DNA of 64,000 nucleotides from Cognataquiflexum nitidum (GTDB lineage: Bacteria > Bacteroidota > Bacteroidia > Cytophagales > Cyclobacteriaceae): positions 151,447 to 215,446 of the forward strand of contig NZ_JAKZAM010000005.1 of assembly GCF_022538055.1 (NCBI RefSeq). Reading direction: 5' to 3'. Position numbers and translations under genes: made by a program. Positions 53,061 to 63,978 of the stretch are shown in pieces. Every line of letters starts with the position of its first letter. Positions within the stretch are counted from its first letter, which is position 1. The notes beneath the pieces were generated by a model that did not search any database, was not told the origin of the DNA, and was given only the letters and a program-made list of their open reading frames with translations.

Positions 53061-56000
53061 TTATAATACGAGTGTAAATACACCTGTTTGACTTCCTTTT
53101 TCACCATCTACAGCCTTGAAGATGATCTTGTAGACATAGTTACCGTTTGGACTCATTTTGCCATTTAAGGTTCCGTCCCAGCCTGCATCCTCTTTGCTGA
53201 AAGCAGAATACACCAATTCACCCCACTTATTGAAGATGTGAAGCTCAAAATCCTCAATTCCCCTCATTTTTGGTATGAAAGTGTCATTCAGGCCATCGCC
53301 ATTAGGAGTAAAGGCATTTGGTACCAATATTCTGTAGGAACCGAATACTTCAATTTCCATTTTGGTTTCGGATACACAACCCAAAGCATCAAATGTTTTG
53401 AGGGAGATGGTATACTTTCCTATTTTGGTAAAGGTATGGACAGGGTTTTGTTCATTACTCTTGGTGCCATCACCAAAGTCCCATTCCCATGCAATTACCT
53501 GCCCAAGGGTTGCATCGTTAAACTGGACAGGTTCATTTACCAATATTTCACCTTGAACACCAATTGATATAACGGTGTAAGTAAATGCAGCATCCGTAAA
53601 TGCGATGGGCATAGTTACTTCTTTGGAAACTTCGACAAGGCATCCATTCCGGTCGGTGACAATGGCAGTAATTTCACCATCTTCATAGAAGTTGGTTTCT
53701 TCTACATTGGAAGAACCGGTGTTCCACTCTATTCGGTAATCAGGTGTGCCGCCTTTGATGACAAGCCAAGCTACCCCTGTGAGTTCTCTTGTTTCGCAAT
53801 TGACGTCAAATCTGGTAAAGAGTCTGACCTCGAGAAGATCCGGTTGCCTTATTTCAAAGGTTTTGTTCTCAATACAGCCATTATCATCGGTAATACTTAC
53901 ATTGTATGTACCTGCAGGAAGATTTGACCTGCTCAAAGTTTCGATAGGGGTATCAGCCCATTTGATTCGGTAAGGTTGAATTCCTCCACGGACATCCAGG
54001 CTTATAAATCCATTTTCATCCCCAAAGCAATCCAACATTTCGGAATGATTACTTTCGATGACTATTGGATCGGGTTCAGAGACCACAAAAGTACCTCCTG
54101 TTACGCAACCGTTTCTATCGGTGATCAATACATTATAGGTGTCAGGGGCAAGGTTCCTAATTACTCTGCTGTTAGCTCCATTGGACCATCTGTAAGTATA
54201 AGGTGCTGCACCGCCAAACACGTTGAGGGTGATGACACCATTATTGCTTCCTGCGCATTTGCTGTTTTCAACAGTTTCTCGGAATGAAAGCAACTCTGGT
54301 TCTCGGATATTGTAAGTTCCGGTCACAATACATCCCAAAGCATCTTCTACTGTGACATTGTATGTTCCCGCAGCAAGATTTGTTGCTGCCAATTGACCTT
54401 CCAGCCCATTGCTCCAATTGATTTTATAAGGGGCTTTTCCTCCCGTTATACCTATTTCAATAAGGCCATCCATACCGCTGAAGCAGGAGACTGCTTTGAT
54501 ATTGATGAGACTGATTCTCAAATTTAAAGGCCTTGCAATTTCAATGGTCTCAGAAACTGTACATCCTTTGGCATCAGTAACCACCAAGGTGTAAGAACCT
54601 GGCAGTAGATCGGTGACAGTAGAAGATGTTGCTCCATTTGACCATTGATAGGTATATGGCGCCAAGCCTCCAGTTACAGTAGCAATTATTTCTCCTCTTT
54701 CACCATTAGTACAGACAGCAAATTTACCCTCCAAATCGATTTCCATAGGCGATGTCGGAGGTGGCACAGTGAATGTCTCATTAACAGAACATCCTTTGGA
54801 GTCGGTGACGGTAACGGAATAGTTGCCGGGTGTAATTCCAATGAGGTTTTGACTGGTAGCTCCATTTGACCAGGCGAAAGTGTATGGCGCTGTTCCGCCC
54901 GTAACGGTCAGGTTTAATTCAATCAGCTGGTCAAATTCACATAGCTCAGTTGAAATTATGGCTGAAACAGCCAATGCTGCTGCTGGTTCGGTAATGGTAT
55001 ATGTGGCACTTTGCAGACAGGAGTTTTCATCAATCACAAATACGGTATAATCACCTGCTCTAAGCCCTGAGATTTCAGTTCCTGACATGCCGTTGCTCCA
55101 TTGAATAGTATAGATGCCTGTTCCTCCTGTGATATTGATTTTGATTCTGCCATCATTTCCAAACTTACAGGAGACATTTTGAGTTGATTCCAGAGATATT
55201 TCAATCGGAAGTGGTTCATCAATTACAAATGTCTGACTTACAATACATCCTTTACTATCTCTGACATTTACGGTATATGTTCCTCCCGCCTTACCGTTGA
55301 TGGCTCTTGTTGTTTCTCCGGATGACCATTCATAAGTGTAAGGGCCTGTTCCTCCGGCTATAATGAGATCTATGTTTCCATTATTTTCACCTGAACAACG
55401 TACATGCGAAATGATAGGTGAAATAGACAAAGGCTCTGCAGGCTGTGTAATGGTATATTCTCTGATTGATTCACAACCAAACGGATCTCTTATAGTGGCA
55501 ACGTAAATGCCCTCAGGCAAATTGTTGACAATGTTTCCGGTACCCACGGATGCGCCTGATACTTTGTTGATCCAATTAACGGTGAAACTTCCGTTTCCTC
55601 CGCTGATTGCCAAGGAAATGCTACCATCACTTCCACCAAAACAACTCACAGGGTTGATAGTTTCGACAACCAATATCGGTGCAGGTTGGGTGATGATGAC
55701 ATTGCTTCTTGCAATACATCCATTGGCATCAGTAATGACCACCTCATAATTTCCCGGAGCCAATCCTGTTCGGGTAGCCTGTGTGTTTCCATCTGACCAC
55801 CTTATGGTATATGGTGCTGTACCTCCCGCAAACACGGCTTCTGCAGTTCCATTATTTTGGTTAAAACAGCTGACATTGGCTTTATTTACAGTAAGGGTAA
55901 GTGGTGTTGGTTGGTTGATGGTAATTTGTGTTGTTGGAGAAGCGCAACCATTTGCATCAAGGACATACACATTGTAAATGTTTGGTCTTAATCCGTTTGC

Positions 56001-59000
56001 TGTAAGTCCTGGATATTGTATACCATCTATTACCAGGGTGTATCCCGGTTTACCGCCTGAACCAACTACTGTAATGGAACCGTTTTGTGAGCCAAAGCAA
56101 GTAATATCGGTGAATGATGATGTAAATGATACAGGAGTGGTATCCCCTATAACAAAATCCATGGTGGCTTCACAATTGTTTTCATCGGTGACCACCAAAG
56201 TGTAAACTCCTGCAGGAACCCCTGACAAATCCTGATTGGTGCCGACTATTTGGCTGGATGCATTTAGCCATCTGTAAGTAAAACTTCCTGTGCCTCCGGT
56301 AATTGAAACTTTTATCTCTCCATCTGAAGAACCAAAGCAGCTGATACCTATGATTTCATCTTGAAAAATCTCAATAGGAGTGGTGTCAGCTACCGTCACT
56401 ACACTTGCCCATTCACAACCTTTGGCGTCAATCACCCGAAGGTTATAAGTACCCGGGGACAAATCAATAAAGCTAATGTCTCCGCTTGGATCCACTGTAT
56501 ATTCCACCCCATTTAGATATGCCAAATAAGAACCATTACCTCCTGATATGCTCAAGTTGATATCTGAAAGGTCTCCAAAACAGAGGACTTCGTCTAAATT
56601 ATCCACCAAAACAGTCAGAGGTTGTGCAGGTTGACCAATGATAACTTGGATGACATCTGATTTACACGTTCCATTTATGGTGAATGCATTGTAAATGCCT
56701 GCAGTCAATCCGGATACGGAATTCCCTGAAATTTCAACTCCGTTGAAGAATATCCTGTAGGTAGCAAAAGCCCCACCAGATGGAGTAAATACAACTGTGC
56801 CGTCACTTCCCCCAAAACATGAAACATCTGTGGTCACAGCATCAAGAATTACTTTAGAAGGTTCTTCGATTTGAATGGTTTCTACTACATCTGCACAGCC
56901 CCCATCAGATACTGTGTAGGTATAGAAGCCTGCCACCAATCCCGTTATTGTAGTGAAATTAGTAGAAGCTGGAATCGGGGTAAATGTGGTATTGTCAATA
57001 GAATAAGACCAAGAAATGGAATAAGGCCTAGTACCTCCTGTAATTTGCAGGCTGATCTCAGAGGTTCCGCCAAAGCAAAGAATGTCCATTGAAGTTGCAG
57101 AAGCTTGTAATGGAAGTGGTTGTGCAAGGGTTTTTGGTGGAATTGCTATAGCACAGCCGTTGGCATCTACTGCTGTGAATGTATATGCCACCAATGCATC
57201 AAGATTATTGAAAACCAATACCTGATTTTCATTTGCAGAATAATCTAACCCCCCAAAAGTTATGGTGTATGGAGCTGTTCCGCCTGTTAATGAAAGGGAA
57301 ATACTTCCGTCACCTGATTCAAAACAACTCAAATTAGAAGAGGAGTAATCTAATATACTTAGCGGTGCAGCAGGTTGCGCAATGCTGATGTTAACATCCG
57401 CAGATATACAGCCTCTGACATTGTCAATAGCATAGACAAGGTAATTGCCGGCTTTTGCTTGGAAGGTATTTCCAAAAATCTGGTTTCCATTGACAAAGTA
57501 GGTGAAATTGGTAAAGCTACCTGATGAAGCTTGAAGTGTAACCAAAGCAGATTCGCCATAGCACAAAATCGGGTCAGCCACAAAAGTAACTGTCACTGCA
57601 CTTCCATCAGGAATGATTATGGTGTCTGAAACTGCAGCACAGCCATTTGCTTCCTGAACAGAATACCTATACTGTCCGGCAACTGCATTGCTTAGCCTTT
57701 TAGATGTTTCTGATAAGGTTTCCCAAGTGCTTGTGCCGGTATTGAATTTCTCCCAGACAAATGTGTAAGGCTCTGTCCCACCAACAGGGGACAATTCAAT
57801 AAATGTATTACCCCCAAAACAAAGGATTGTTCCTGAGTTTGCACTTACAGTGAAGTTATTTGGTTGGGAGATTGTCACCAACTCACTTACTTGACACACA
57901 TTATTGATATCCCATACTTCCAATGTATAATTCCCTGCAGCCAAGGCAGCAAATGAATATACAGTGTTTTGGTTGAGGTTTGTAAGGGTTTGAGTCGGGC
58001 CTGAAACAGGAGTTAAAGTTGCCCTATATACCGGCCTTCCGCCAAGAATTTCAAAGTTAATTGACCCTGTGCTTGAGCCAAAGCAATTGGCATTTTGAAC
58101 AACTAAATTGGTGATTTCCAGAGGTCTCTCAGGTTGGGTGATAATTACAAGTTGCGGATCCGACTGACAGCCGAGGTTGTCCACAATTCGGATCTGGTAA
58201 TTTCCGGGAGCTACATCGAAGAAAGTTGTCTGTACACCCTGGCTAACACCATTGATATAGACAGTGTAAGTCCTTCCACCTTGAACGATAGGACTTAATA
58301 TTTCAATAATTCCGTCATTTGCTCCAAAACAGCTCACATCTTGGGAATTGATGTTAAAGTCGGGCTTGACTGGTGATATGATCGTGAAATTTCCAGTTAT
58401 GTCAGGGCACCCTGTGTCTCCTATGGTCCAAACATAATCCCCGGGGAGTAATTCCTCAAAATCAAATGTTCCTGAATCCTGGTTGGAGTAGGTTTTTGAA
58501 TACCCGTTGATAGAAGTGACAGTCAAGGTTTTTCCGGGAGATCCACCCACAAAGGTTATGCCGAAAGAACCGAATTCTCCCTCGCAAATAGGTTGAAGAA
58601 CTGCTTGGGTAATGAGGATTTCATCTGGCTCTACAATCACATAATCAGGTGAATCTATCATACAACCTCCTGCATAGGTGATTTCCATAAAATAAGTACC
58701 TGCAATCAGCGATCCCAGATTGGCTTCAGTAATTGGAATTTTGCCTCCAAAATTGTTTCTTCTGTACCATTGCACAGTGATTCCGGTGGTATTTCCCGAT
58801 ACCTCAAATCTGATAACCCCATCATTTCCACCAAAGCAAGAGACATCCTTTTCTACCTGTGCATCAAATACAGGAGGGTTTGGTTCATTAATGGTGATAG
58901 TAGAGAAATCTTCACAACCAGCTGCATCTGTGACTTTTACATCATAAGTTCCAATCGTCAATCCTGACAATATAGAATTGGTTATTGTCTGCCAAACCCC

Positions 59001-62000
59001 GCCTAAGAAAATAGAGTAGGTATAAGAAGGAACGCCGCCAAATGCTGACAAAAACAAAATACCTGATTCTCCCGGACAGCTTGCATCTTGAGGATTGGTA
59101 AACAACTGCAATGGATTTCTAGGGCCGGGGACATTGTAAGTCTGTGTTACCATGCAAGCACCTGCCAAACTGTATTCTACTCTGTAAAAGCCTGGTTTCA
59201 GACCTGAAACAGTAGTGACGTTTTCAGCAATTTGGGTGTTGGTACTCAGATCTATCCAGCGGTTATAACTTAATCCCGGAACCCATCCTACATAGGCAAC
59301 TTCGATGGATCCATCTGTGTAGGCACAGGTAGGTGCACTGATACTTACAAGATTGATTTCCAATGGATCAGGTTGGGTGATTTCAATGTTTTCAAGTCTA
59401 AATGAACAGCCGTTTGCATCTGTGACAGTGACAGAGTAGAGTCCGGCGGCGAGATTGTTTGGATTTTGGTTGATAAATCCATGGTCCCAAGCAAAGAAAT
59501 AGATTCCCGTCCCGCCGGTTACATTGATGGTTATTCTTCCGTCATTTCTTCCAAAACAGGAAACCTCATCTTTACTTACTAAAGAAACCAATAATGGATC
59601 AGGAGCATTTACATTGACGACCAATTCACTTGAACATAAATTGGCATCTGTGACAATCACCTTGTAAGTTCCTTCTCCGATATTAGAAAGGGTCTGTGAA
59701 GTTCCTGAAATTGGAGTAAATATACCTGGTGAGGATTCTTTTTCCCATCTCAAGGAGTAAGCAGGGTTTCCGCCTGCAATCTGAATTTCAATTCTTCCGT
59801 CGGTGGAATCATGACATTTGGGGTCAACAACATTCAACAAACTGACTACAATTCCACTTAAGGGCTGACTTACCAAGATATCTTTTAATTCTTTGAAGCA
59901 GCCATTTGCGTCGGTAACAGTTACATTGTAAAGGCCTGCAGGGATAGCGCTGATATCCTGAGAAGTGGAGGTGTAGCCTGATGGGCCTGTCCATGAATAT
60001 GTATATGCACCTGTTCCGCCAGAAACAGCAATATTTACCCCACCTGTGCTTTCCCCAAAGCAAAGGATATTCACTACGCCGTCTAGATCGAGTTCTAACT
60101 CAGGTGTCGGTGGAATGATAAATGTTTGTTGGACAAAGCATCCGTTATTTCCAAGGTCAAATACCTTTACGGTATATTGGCCTGGAGCAACATTGGTCAG
60201 ATTTTGATCTGTTGAAATAATCGTTGAGAAATTTCCTGCTTCAAACCAATTGACCCCTAAATTTCCAGTACCTCCTGCAATATCAATCGAAATACCTCCG
60301 TTGTTTTGCCCGAAACAAACTTCAGGGTTTATGGTGACATTACTTATTGTAATTACAGGAAGGGAGGTGACATCAAAATTAAGGTTTGGAACTACACAAC
60401 CATTGGCATCTCTTATTTCAACAAAGTTATTTGTAGAAGCTCCCAATCCGCCAATCGTAATCGCACCGATAGAAGTGGTAGTAAATGCGCCCCCATTAAG
60501 AGAATAAGAATAAGGTGCTGTTCCGCCGGAAACTGTAAAGCTGACTGATCCGGTCAATTCCCCAAAACAAGCTACGTCTATTACTACCGGAGGTGTAACC
60601 TCTAATGGGAGTGGTTCAATGACTGTATATTCTTTGGAAACGGTACACCCGTTTTGGTCAGTTACTATTAATTTGTATATGCCACCTGTCAAATTAAAAA
60701 TATCAAGTGATGTTTGGGCATTCAAATCCTCAAAGTTTCCTAAAACGGCTTTTTGCCATTGATAGGCTAGGGTACCTGTCCCTCCACTAGCGGTCAGTCC
60801 TGTGATGGATCCATTACCATCTCCTGCACAGAGTAGATTATTGATTATCAGGTTATTTTCATTGATAGTAATTCCAGGAGGATTGATTACATCAACAAAT
60901 TCAGTGATGTTACAATTGAGCCCGTAGGAAACTACTACCTCATATTGCCCTGCAGGAAGGTTGGTGAAGGTTACATCAGTGCCGCTCTTGGTTTCCCCAT
61001 TTGCTGTGACTGAAAATGAAAGGACATTGTCTGCTATTTGTACCCTGATACTTCCATCATTTCCACCAAAACAAATTGGATTGACAGGAGTATAAGTTAC
61101 CGCAGGGGCATCAGGGACAGGAACCACAACGCTGAATTCAACTTCACAGCCTTTGTTATCCCTTACTTTTACGGTGTTTGTGCCAGCGGGAAGATTAAAG
61201 GCAGTGGTGGTGGTCTCGCCGTTACTCCATAAATAAGTATATCCACCCCATCCTCCTGAAATATTGAAAACACGTGCCGAACCATCATTTGAGCCGGCAC
61301 AAGCCAATCCGTTTAGTAATTCTATATCGCCTGTAATTGGAGCAGGTGGACCTGTAATGGTTACATTAAGATCTATGAAACATCCTTCTCTGTCTGATAA
61401 CCTTACGGTATAATTTCCCGGAGCAAGGTTGGTTACTGTTCTTGTGGTTTGTCCTGTGCTCCAGAGATATTTGTATCCACCCCATCCACCGGATCTATTT
61501 ACTGTGGCGGACCCGTTGTTTTGACCAAAACAAGTAACCGTATTGGTCGTCACTGAACCAGTAAGTGCAGTCGGAGGTGAAGGGACATTTATGGTGTAAT
61601 TAAGCGTACATTCAGGATAGTCTGCCCCGCCATGCTTTATTGTAATCGTATGAACACCCGGGCCAAAATCCGTGAAAGTTCTTGTTCCTGAGGTGGCACC
61701 AATGGAGATGCTTTCCTCATTTACAGCAATTGAACCATTTGGTCGGGTAATGGTAACAGTGGCTGTGGCAGGAGGAAATGTAAAACCCATAAACAATCGG
61801 TTGATATCAATTTTTATGGTTCCATCCGTTCCTCCAAAACAAGTGACTCCTTCAGCTGTTGGAATGGCCTCTAAGAGGATTTCATTTCCGATATTAAAAA
61901 CCAATTCTTCAGGACAATCTTCTAATCTAAATTGGTCAATAATTTCAAGGACATAATCCCCTTCGGCCAATTGATTATAGCTGATTTGTCCTCCCGGTGC

Positions 62001-62744
62001 GGGAAGCCAGCCTGTGACATAAGTGCCATCTGACCTTCTGATTCTAAATTGGACTGTACCTACAAATCCAGTTGCATCAAAAGTAATCCCTCCATTTTCA
62101 ATACATGTTTCAGGGAATGTACCGACTCCTGCAGCAGGAGTCAAAACAAGGGGTTCGATTTCTTCTATCTCTATTTCTGTCAATTCCTTACAACCCGTGG
62201 CATCAATCACCTCCACCAAGTATTTGCCGGCAGGAACACCACTTAGGTCAATATTTCTTCCACTGATGACGTTGGTTTGGACAATGGTATTGGATTCATC
62301 GTAAAAATTTATTGTGAAAGGAGGAATACCATTTTCAATTGTACCATAGACAATACCAAAAGACTCACCGGCACAGGCTTGACTTTCTTCATACAATATA
62401 TTCAGGATAAAATTGGTGCTTCCTTTGAAGTTGATGACTTCTGAGTAGGTATTTCCAACATTATCAGTGACGGTTAAAGTGTAGTCACCTGCTTTTGCCT
62501 GCTCAATGGTACTAAACGCACTTTCACTTAGAGCAGCATCTGTTTGGATGATTTCTCCTCCAAAGCTCCATACATATGTATAAGGAGCCACGCCGTTTCG
62601 AACTCGAATTTGGGCCCTTTTTTCACACTCGGAAAAAACAAAGACATCCCGGATGATTGGTGCCGCCAAACTTTCGCTAATCTGAACAAATGTGGTCAGA
62701 AAATAGACAACCCATAAAAATGTAGCAGAGTAAAGATTTTTCAT
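53061..62744 (-). CDS. SprB-like giant adhesin with T9SS type B sorting domain (3227 aa)
   Basis: A cell-surface protein of 3227 residues, secreted by the type IX system. A signal peptide ends near residue 28 (SLAA). From about residue 300 to 2960 the chain is built of SprB-type repeats of roughly 80 residues; I count about 34 Cys-containing starts such as VSCFGGNDGSI, each followed by GG-x-PYTY-W-S and AGTY-V-V-D-GC. A PKD domain (about 3050-3130) holds WEWDFGDGTKSNEQNPVHTF. The end is the gliding-motility-associated type B sorting domain beginning LVPNAFTPNGDGLNDTF and with ELHIFNKWGELVY. SprB of F. johnsoniae is a gliding adhesin; here gliding is not proven. A PorP/SprF gene lies downstream. 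Confidence 0.95.
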   Translation of the reverse strand: MKNLYSATFLWVVYFLTTFVQISESLAAPIIRDVFVFSECEKRAQIRVRNGVAPYTYVWSFGGEIIQTDAALSESAFSTIEQAKAGDYTLTVTDNVGNTYSEVINFKGSTNFILNILYEESQACAGESFGIVYGTIENGIPPFTINFYDESNTIVQTNVISGRNIDLSGVPAGKYLVEVIDATGCKELTEIEIEEIEPLVLTPAAGVGTFPETCIENGGITFDATGFVGTVQFRIRRSDGTYVTGWLPAPGGQISYNQLAEGDYVLEIIDQFRLEDCPEELVFNIGNEILLEAIPTAEGVTCFGGTDGTIKIDINRLFMGFTFPPATATVTITRPNGSIAVNEESISIGATSGTRTFTDFGPGVHTITIKHGGADYPECTLNYTINVPSPPTALTGSVTTNTVTCFGQNNGSATVNRSGGWGGYKYLWSTGQTTRTVTNLAPGNYTVRLSDREGCFIDLNVTITGPPAPITGDIELLNGLACAGSNDGSARVFNISGGWGGYTYLWSNGETTTTAFNLPAGTNTVKVRDNKGCEVEFSVVVPVPDAPAVTYTPVNPICFGGNDGSIRVQIADNVLSFSVTANGETKSGTDVTFTNLPAGQYEVVVSYGLNCNITEFVDVINPPGITINENNLIINNLLCAGDGNGSITGLTASGGTGTLAYQWQKAVLGNFEDLNAQTSLDIFNLTGGIYKLIVTDQNGCTVSKEYTVIEPLPLEVTPPVVIDVACFGELTGSVSFTVSGGTAPYSYSLNGGAFTTTSIGAITIGGLGASTNNFVEIRDANGCVVPNLNFDVTSLPVITISNVTINPEVCFGQNNGGISIDIAGGTGNLGVNWFEAGNFSTIISTDQNLTNVAPGQYTVKVFDLGNNGCFVQQTFIIPPTPELELDLDGVVNILCFGESTGGVNIAVSGGTGAYTYSWTGPSGYTSTSQDISAIPAGLYNVTVTDANGCFKELKDILVSQPLSGIVVSLLNVVDPKCHDSTDGRIEIQIAGGNPAYSLRWEKESSPGIFTPISGTSQTLSNIGEGTYKVIVTDANLCSSELVVNVNAPDPLLVSLVSKDEVSCFGRNDGRITINVTGGTGIYFFAWDHGFINQNPNNLAAGLYSVTVTDANGCSFRLENIEITQPDPLEINLVSISAPTCAYTDGSIEVAYVGWVPGLSYNRWIDLSTNTQIAENVTTVSGLKPGFYRVEYSLAGACMVTQTYNVPGPRNPLQLFTNPQDASCPGESGILFLSAFGGVPSYTYSIFLGGVWQTITNSILSGLTIGTYDVKVTDAAGCEDFSTITINEPNPPVFDAQVEKDVSCFGGNDGVIRFEVSGNTTGITVQWYRRNNFGGKIPITEANLGSLIAGTYFMEITYAGGCMIDSPDYVIVEPDEILITQAVLQPICEGEFGSFGITFVGGSPGKTLTVTSINGYSKTYSNQDSGTFDFEELLPGDYVWTIGDTGCPDITGNFTIISPVKPDFNINSQDVSCFGANDGIIEILSPIVQGGRTYTVYINGVSQGVQTTFFDVAPGNYQIRIVDNLGCQSDPQLVIITQPERPLEITNLVVQNANCFGSSTGSINFEILGGRPVYRATLTPVSGPTQTLTNLNQNTVYSFAALAAGNYTLEVWDINNVCQVSELVTISQPNNFTVSANSGTILCFGGNTFIELSPVGGTEPYTFVWEKFNTGTSTWETLSETSKRLSNAVAGQYRYSVQEANGCAAVSDTIIIPDGSAVTVTFVADPILCYGESALVTLQASSGSFTNFTYFVNGNQIFGNTFQAKAGNYLVYAIDNVRGCISADVNISIAQPAAPLSILDYSSSNLSCFESGDGSISLSLTGGTAPYTITFGGLDYSANENQVLVFNNLDALVAYTFTAVDANGCAIAIPPKTLAQPLPLQASATSMDILCFGGTSEISLQITGGTRPYSISWSYSIDNTTFTPIPASTNFTTITGLVAGFYTYTVSDGGCADVVETIQIEEPSKVILDAVTTDVSCFGGSDGTVVFTPSGGAFATYRIFFNGVEISGNSVSGLTAGIYNAFTINGTCKSDVIQVIIGQPAQPLTVLVDNLDEVLCFGDLSDINLSISGGNGSYLAYLNGVEYTVDPSGDISFIDLSPGTYNLRVIDAKGCEWASVVTVADTTPIEIFQDEIIGISCFGSSDGEIKVSITGGTGSFTYRWLNASSQIVGTNQDLSGVPAGVYTLVVTDENNCEATMDFVIGDTTPVSFTSSFTDITCFGSQNGSITVVGSGGKPGYTLVIDGIQYPGLTANGLRPNIYNVYVLDANGCASPTTQITINQPTPLTLTVNKANVSCFNQNNGTAEAVFAGGTAPYTIRWSDGNTQATRTGLAPGNYEVVITDANGCIARSNVIITQPAPILVVETINPVSCFGGSDGSISLAISGGNGSFTVNWINKVSGASVGTGNIVNNLPEGIYVATIRDPFGCESIREYTITQPAEPLSISPIISHVRCSGENNGNIDLIIAGGTGPYTYEWSSGETTRAINGKAGGTYTVNVRDSKGCIVSQTFVIDEPLPIEISLESTQNVSCKFGNDGRIKINITGGTGIYTIQWSNGMSGTEISGLRAGDYTVFVIDENSCLQSATYTITEPAAALAVSAIISTELCEFDQLIELNLTVTGGTAPYTFAWSNGATSQNLIGITPGNYSVTVTDSKGCSVNETFTVPPPTSPMEIDLEGKFAVCTNGERGEIIATVTGGLAPYTYQWSNGATSSTVTDLLPGSYTLVVTDAKGCTVSETIEIARPLNLRISLINIKAVSCFSGMDGLIEIGITGGKAPYKINWSNGLEGQLAATNLAAGTYNVTVEDALGCIVTGTYNIREPELLSFRETVENSKCAGSNNGVITLNVFGGAAPYTYRWSNGANSRVIRNLAPDTYNVLITDRNGCVTGGTFVVSEPDPIVIESNHSEMLDCFGDENGFISLDVRGGIQPYRIKWADTPIETLSRSNLPAGTYNVSITDDNGCIENKTFEIRQPDLLEVRLFTRFDVNCETRELTGVAWLVIKGGTPDYRIEWNTGSSNVEETNFYEDGEITAIVTDRNGCLVEVSKEVTMPIAFTDAAFTYTVISIGVQGEILVNEPVQFNDATLGQVIAWEWDFGDGTKSNEQNPVHTFTKIGKYTISLKTFDALGCVSETKMEIEVFGSYRILVPNAFTPNGDGLNDTFIPKMRGIEDFELHIFNKWGELVYSAFSKEDAGWDGTLNGKMSPNGNYVYKIIFKAVDGEKGSQTGVFTLVL

Positions 62745-63045
62745 AAATGACCTACCTTGAATTCATTTCCCATTTAGGGTCTGAGTGTTTTAATTAATTA
62801 ATAATCAATCAAACCCGTATTTATGATTCAAAGTGACTCTTTGGAAGAGCTTTTTTGACATTCCTAGCTTTTTTCAGTGAATTTTATTCGCTGATTTTTG
62901 CAGATTAAGTCCTAGAAAAGGTATTTCGTTTTTTGATATAAAATTCTATGTATTTTATATATACATAAAAGAAATACTTTAAATCGGGTGATTTAGAGTA
63001 ATAAATAGAATTTTATTATAAAAACAAAGAAATGACAATAAAAAA
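62729..63045 (-). repeat. Duplicated adhesin leader, copy B (before the adhesin)
   Basis: Leader of the adhesin gene, matching copy A at 52573-52880, with the best core at 62881-63010. It carries the dyad TATGTAT-N7-ATACATA at 62947-62967. The conserved length, much longer than a promoter, suggests a regulated 5' untranslated region or recent duplication. Confidence 0.9.
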
Positions 63046-63176
63046 TAGAAACGACGTTTGGGTTCTGAAACTGATTATTCTGACCAATTTTAGGTTAAAA
63101 AACAAGGCCTAGACAGAGATGTCACTAAAGAAGTAAAAATTAAAAATTAATTCCATAAAAACTGAAAAAACATAAA
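63046..63176. other. Spacer upstream of the adhesin leader
   Basis: About 130 bp of AT-rich DNA with no gene. Together with the leader copy B it makes the roughly 500-bp gap between the adhesin start and the GreA-like gene. Confidence 0.5.
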
Positions 63177-63211
63177 ATAAAACCGCCCTTCAGAACACCG
63201 AAGGGCGGTAC
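63177..63211 (-). terminator. Terminator of the GreA/GreB-like gene
   Basis: ACCGCCCTTC (63182-63191) pairs perfectly with 63200-63209; on the minus strand it runs into TTTTATTTTATG. It lies about 43 bp after the stop codon. Confidence 0.85.
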
Positions 63212-63251
63212 TAATTGTGTGTTTTGTTATTTAAAATATTTAAAATGGATT

Positions 63252-63704
63252 CTATACCAAATCCTTCACTTCGATCTGCTTGCCACGGAAGTCTGCGCTT
63301 TGTCCTTTTTTGAGGTCCCATAATGCCAAAATTAGTGGGGAATCTCTGGACACCAACTGATAGTCTACACCATCCAAAACCACTTTACCCATCGGTATTG
63401 ATACCCATATATTTCCCATTGGCACTTGAATCAAAGCACCTTCATCTACTTTTTCCATCTCTTTGACAGGAACAGCATTCAATTGGGCCAACATGACTCT
63501 CGATGAAGAAAGTCTTTTTTCTAAAATATCCCTTGTTTGATGCAACATTTCTTGATGGGTTTCAAATTTGTCCCCGGCAGAACTTTTCTCTTCCACTTCG
63601 GAAGATTCCTGCAACTCGGTCAATTGGCGTTGGATATCTTTAATCTGATCTCTTAGCATTTCCTGGGCTTTGGCCAACAATGCATTTTTGGTCGTAGAAT
63701 TCAT
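63252..63704 (-). CDS. GreA/GreB-like coiled-coil protein
   Basis: A 150-residue cytoplasmic protein. Residues about 5-80 form a long helical hairpin (AKAQEMLRDQIKDIQRQLTELQ, then LHQTRDILEKRLSSS), and the C-terminal half is a small beta domain with QVPMGNIWVSIPMGKVVLDG and the ending SPLILALWDLKKGQSADFRGKQIEV. That ending resembles the GreA/GreB C-terminal domain (SPLG-AL-GK-VGD), so the protein may bind the RNA polymerase secondary channel. The acidic fingertip pair of true GreA is not clear. Close homologues in Bacteroidota are, as I recall, often mislabelled as 3-oxoacyl-ACP synthase. A real transcript-cleavage function is uncertain. Confidence 0.7.
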   Translation of the reverse strand: MNSTTKNALLAKAQEMLRDQIKDIQRQLTELQESSEVEEKSSAGDKFETHQEMLHQTRDILEKRLSSSRVMLAQLNAVPVKEMEKVDEGALIQVPMGNIWVSIPMGKVVLDGVDYQLVSRDSPLILALWDLKKGQSADFRGKQIEVKDLV

Positions 63705-63939
63705 GGATGCAAATTAAATTGAAAAAAGGGAGAAAAGGAATTTACATCTTCTAAAGAATCTTTTTTTCTTGGTACATTCAAAAATGAGGACCAAAGGAAA
63801 GCTCAAAAAATACTTTTCGGTTTATTTTTCCCTGCAATCTGGCAAGTGTTTCCAAATAACGCCCTTTTCAATCCACTATTTTCTCCCGGCCAAGGTAAAA
63901 GGAAGCATAAACAGATTCCTGATTATGACTCCCCCGAAT

Positions 63940-63978
63940 TTGACACGTTGCCAAATTTTATTTGACAGCTAGTGTCAA
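63940..63978. promoter_or_regulatory. Operator-like TTGACA palindrome
   Basis: TTGACA-GCTAG-TGTCAA (63962-63978) is a perfect 6-bp dyad, and a further TTGACA half site begins 22 bp upstream at 63940. It could be a repressor site for a gene beyond the window edge. Confidence 0.4.

Noticed and set aside
63769..63972. Plus-strand 67-codon ORF at the right end
   Set aside because: No domain or promoter, and it runs into the operator-like palindrome; probably chance.
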